Made by a program: the position numbers and the translations under genes
Part shown: positions 5,592-6,097 of the stretch, in pieces
How the letters are laid out: every line of letters begins with the position of its first letter
How positions within the stretch are numbered: the stretch's first letter is position 1
Notes under the pieces: generated by a model
What the model saw: only the letters and a program-made list of their open reading frames with translations
Database searches by the model: none
Told to the model about the DNA's origin: nothing
From: Chitinophagaceae bacterium UBA4412
GTDB taxonomy: Bacteria > Bacteroidota > Bacteroidia > Chitinophagales > Chitinophagaceae
Assembly (NCBI GenBank): GCA_002400445.1
Contig: DGQO01000155.1
Span: 2,927-9,023 of the forward strand
Reading direction: 5' to 3'
Length of the DNA: 6,097 nucleotides

Positions 5592-6097
5592 ATGAGCAAA
5601 ACAAGATCAGCCTTCTTCTGCCAAAACTGCGGACAAGAAAGTGCAAAATGGTTGGGCAAGTGTCCGGCATGTGGTGAATGGAACACTTTTGTAGAAGAAG
5701 TAATTGTAAAAGGCACAGATAAAAATAATCAGCGGGAAGACTGGAAGCAATTTAATAACGGCGCTGCAATAAAAACAGTAAGCCTGGCAGACGTAACGAG
5801 CGCAGAAGAACAACGCATCCTTACTGCAGATGCAGAACTCAATCGCACCCTTGGTGGTGGCGTAGTTAAAGGTAGCATCGTACTAGTAGCCGGCGAACCC
5901 GGCATCGGGAAGTCTACTTTGTTTTTGCAAACAGGACTTGCCCTACCCGGCATCCGCACCTTATACATTAGCGGAGAAGAAAGTGAACAACAAATAAAAA
6001 TGAGGGCAAACCGCATTGGTGTGGCCAATGAAAATTTTTATCTGCTCACAGAAACAGATACGCAAGTCATCTTTAAAGAAATCAAAAAAGTAAAGCC
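5592..6097 (+). CDS. radA: DNA repair protein RadA (Sms), N-terminal part (cut by window edge)
   Basis: RadA is a RecA-related ATPase and DNA helicase that extends branches during homologous recombination and repair in the cytoplasm. The first 168 codons are present; complete proteins have about 450 residues. A four-cysteine zinc finger opens the protein (C10-x2-C13 and C24-x2-C27, with GKCPACGEWNTF), followed by a linker and the RecA-like core with ELNRTLGGGVVKGSIVLVAG (82-101), Walker A GEPGIGKST (101-109) and YISGEES (125-131). These are hallmark RadA sequences. The KNRFG motif and the C-terminal Lon-protease-like domain lie beyond the window. The start at 5592 puts the zinc finger at its usual place near the N-terminus. 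The gene runs opposite to the receptor gene across a 452-bp gap and is probably functionally unrelated to it. No Shine-Dalgarno sequence is seen before the ATG. Confidence 0.96.
   Translation, partial: MSKTRSAFFCQNCGQESAKWLGKCPACGEWNTFVEEVIVKGTDKNNQREDWKQFNNGAAIKTVSLADVTSAEEQRILTADAELNRTLGGGVVKGSIVLVAGEPGIGKSTLFLQTGLALPGIRTLYISGEESEQQIKMRANRIGVANENFYLLTETDTQVIFKEIKKVK

Noticed and set aside
5607..6028. Minus-strand frames of 68 and 99 codons opposite radA
   Set aside because: The plus strand encodes RadA with a zinc finger and Walker A; the antisense frames have no recognisable features.

Overview
The window looks like a chromosomal segment of a Bacteroidota bacterium, most likely of the Chitinophagaceae/Sphingobacteriia type. 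This is inferred from three things: a TonB-dependent receptor with an N-terminal carboxypeptidase-regulatory-like domain, the absence of Shine-Dalgarno sequences before most starts, and promoter-like matches to the Bacteroidota -7 consensus TAnnTTTG. I could not search a database, so the genus is not assigned.

Layout. Six genes or gene parts lie on the minus strand and are read from right to left. They are a TonB-dependent outer-membrane receptor (5139-2881), a small secreted helical-repeat protein (2832-2185), a polytopic inner-membrane protein (2128-1460), a small winged-helix regulator (1467-1174), an ABC ATPase of the BcrA/CcmA type (1098-169), and the first 63 codons of its ABC-2 permease (191-1, cut by the window edge). 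Gaps are 48, 56 and 75 bp, and two gene pairs overlap (8 and 23 bp). The whole set could be one transcript. A perfect TAnnTTTG element just before the membrane-protein gene suggests that the last four genes can also be expressed as a separate module. On the plus strand, at the right edge, is the 5' part of radA (5592 onward), a housekeeping DNA-repair gene.

The two minus-strand modules probably have different jobs. The receptor and the secreted protein form an envelope pair for TonB-driven uptake of an unknown ligand; there is no SusD partner. The membrane protein, winged-helix regulator, ATPase and permease resemble a regulated ABC-2 export or envelope-stress cassette, in which the regulator probably controls its own operon. 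Whether the two modules are functionally linked is unproven.

The 452-bp divergent gap between the receptor and radA (5140-5591) has no convincing gene. It holds most of the unexplained structure: a palindrome overlapping a candidate receptor promoter, a GC-rich terminator-like hairpin with a second pair of outer arms and no known gene before it, a helically phased direct repeat, and a 13-bp palindrome followed by eight T. The best lead for something undescribed is the orphan hairpin, as a possible small RNA or leader element. No CRISPR array, tRNA, rRNA, insertion sequence or defence system was seen.
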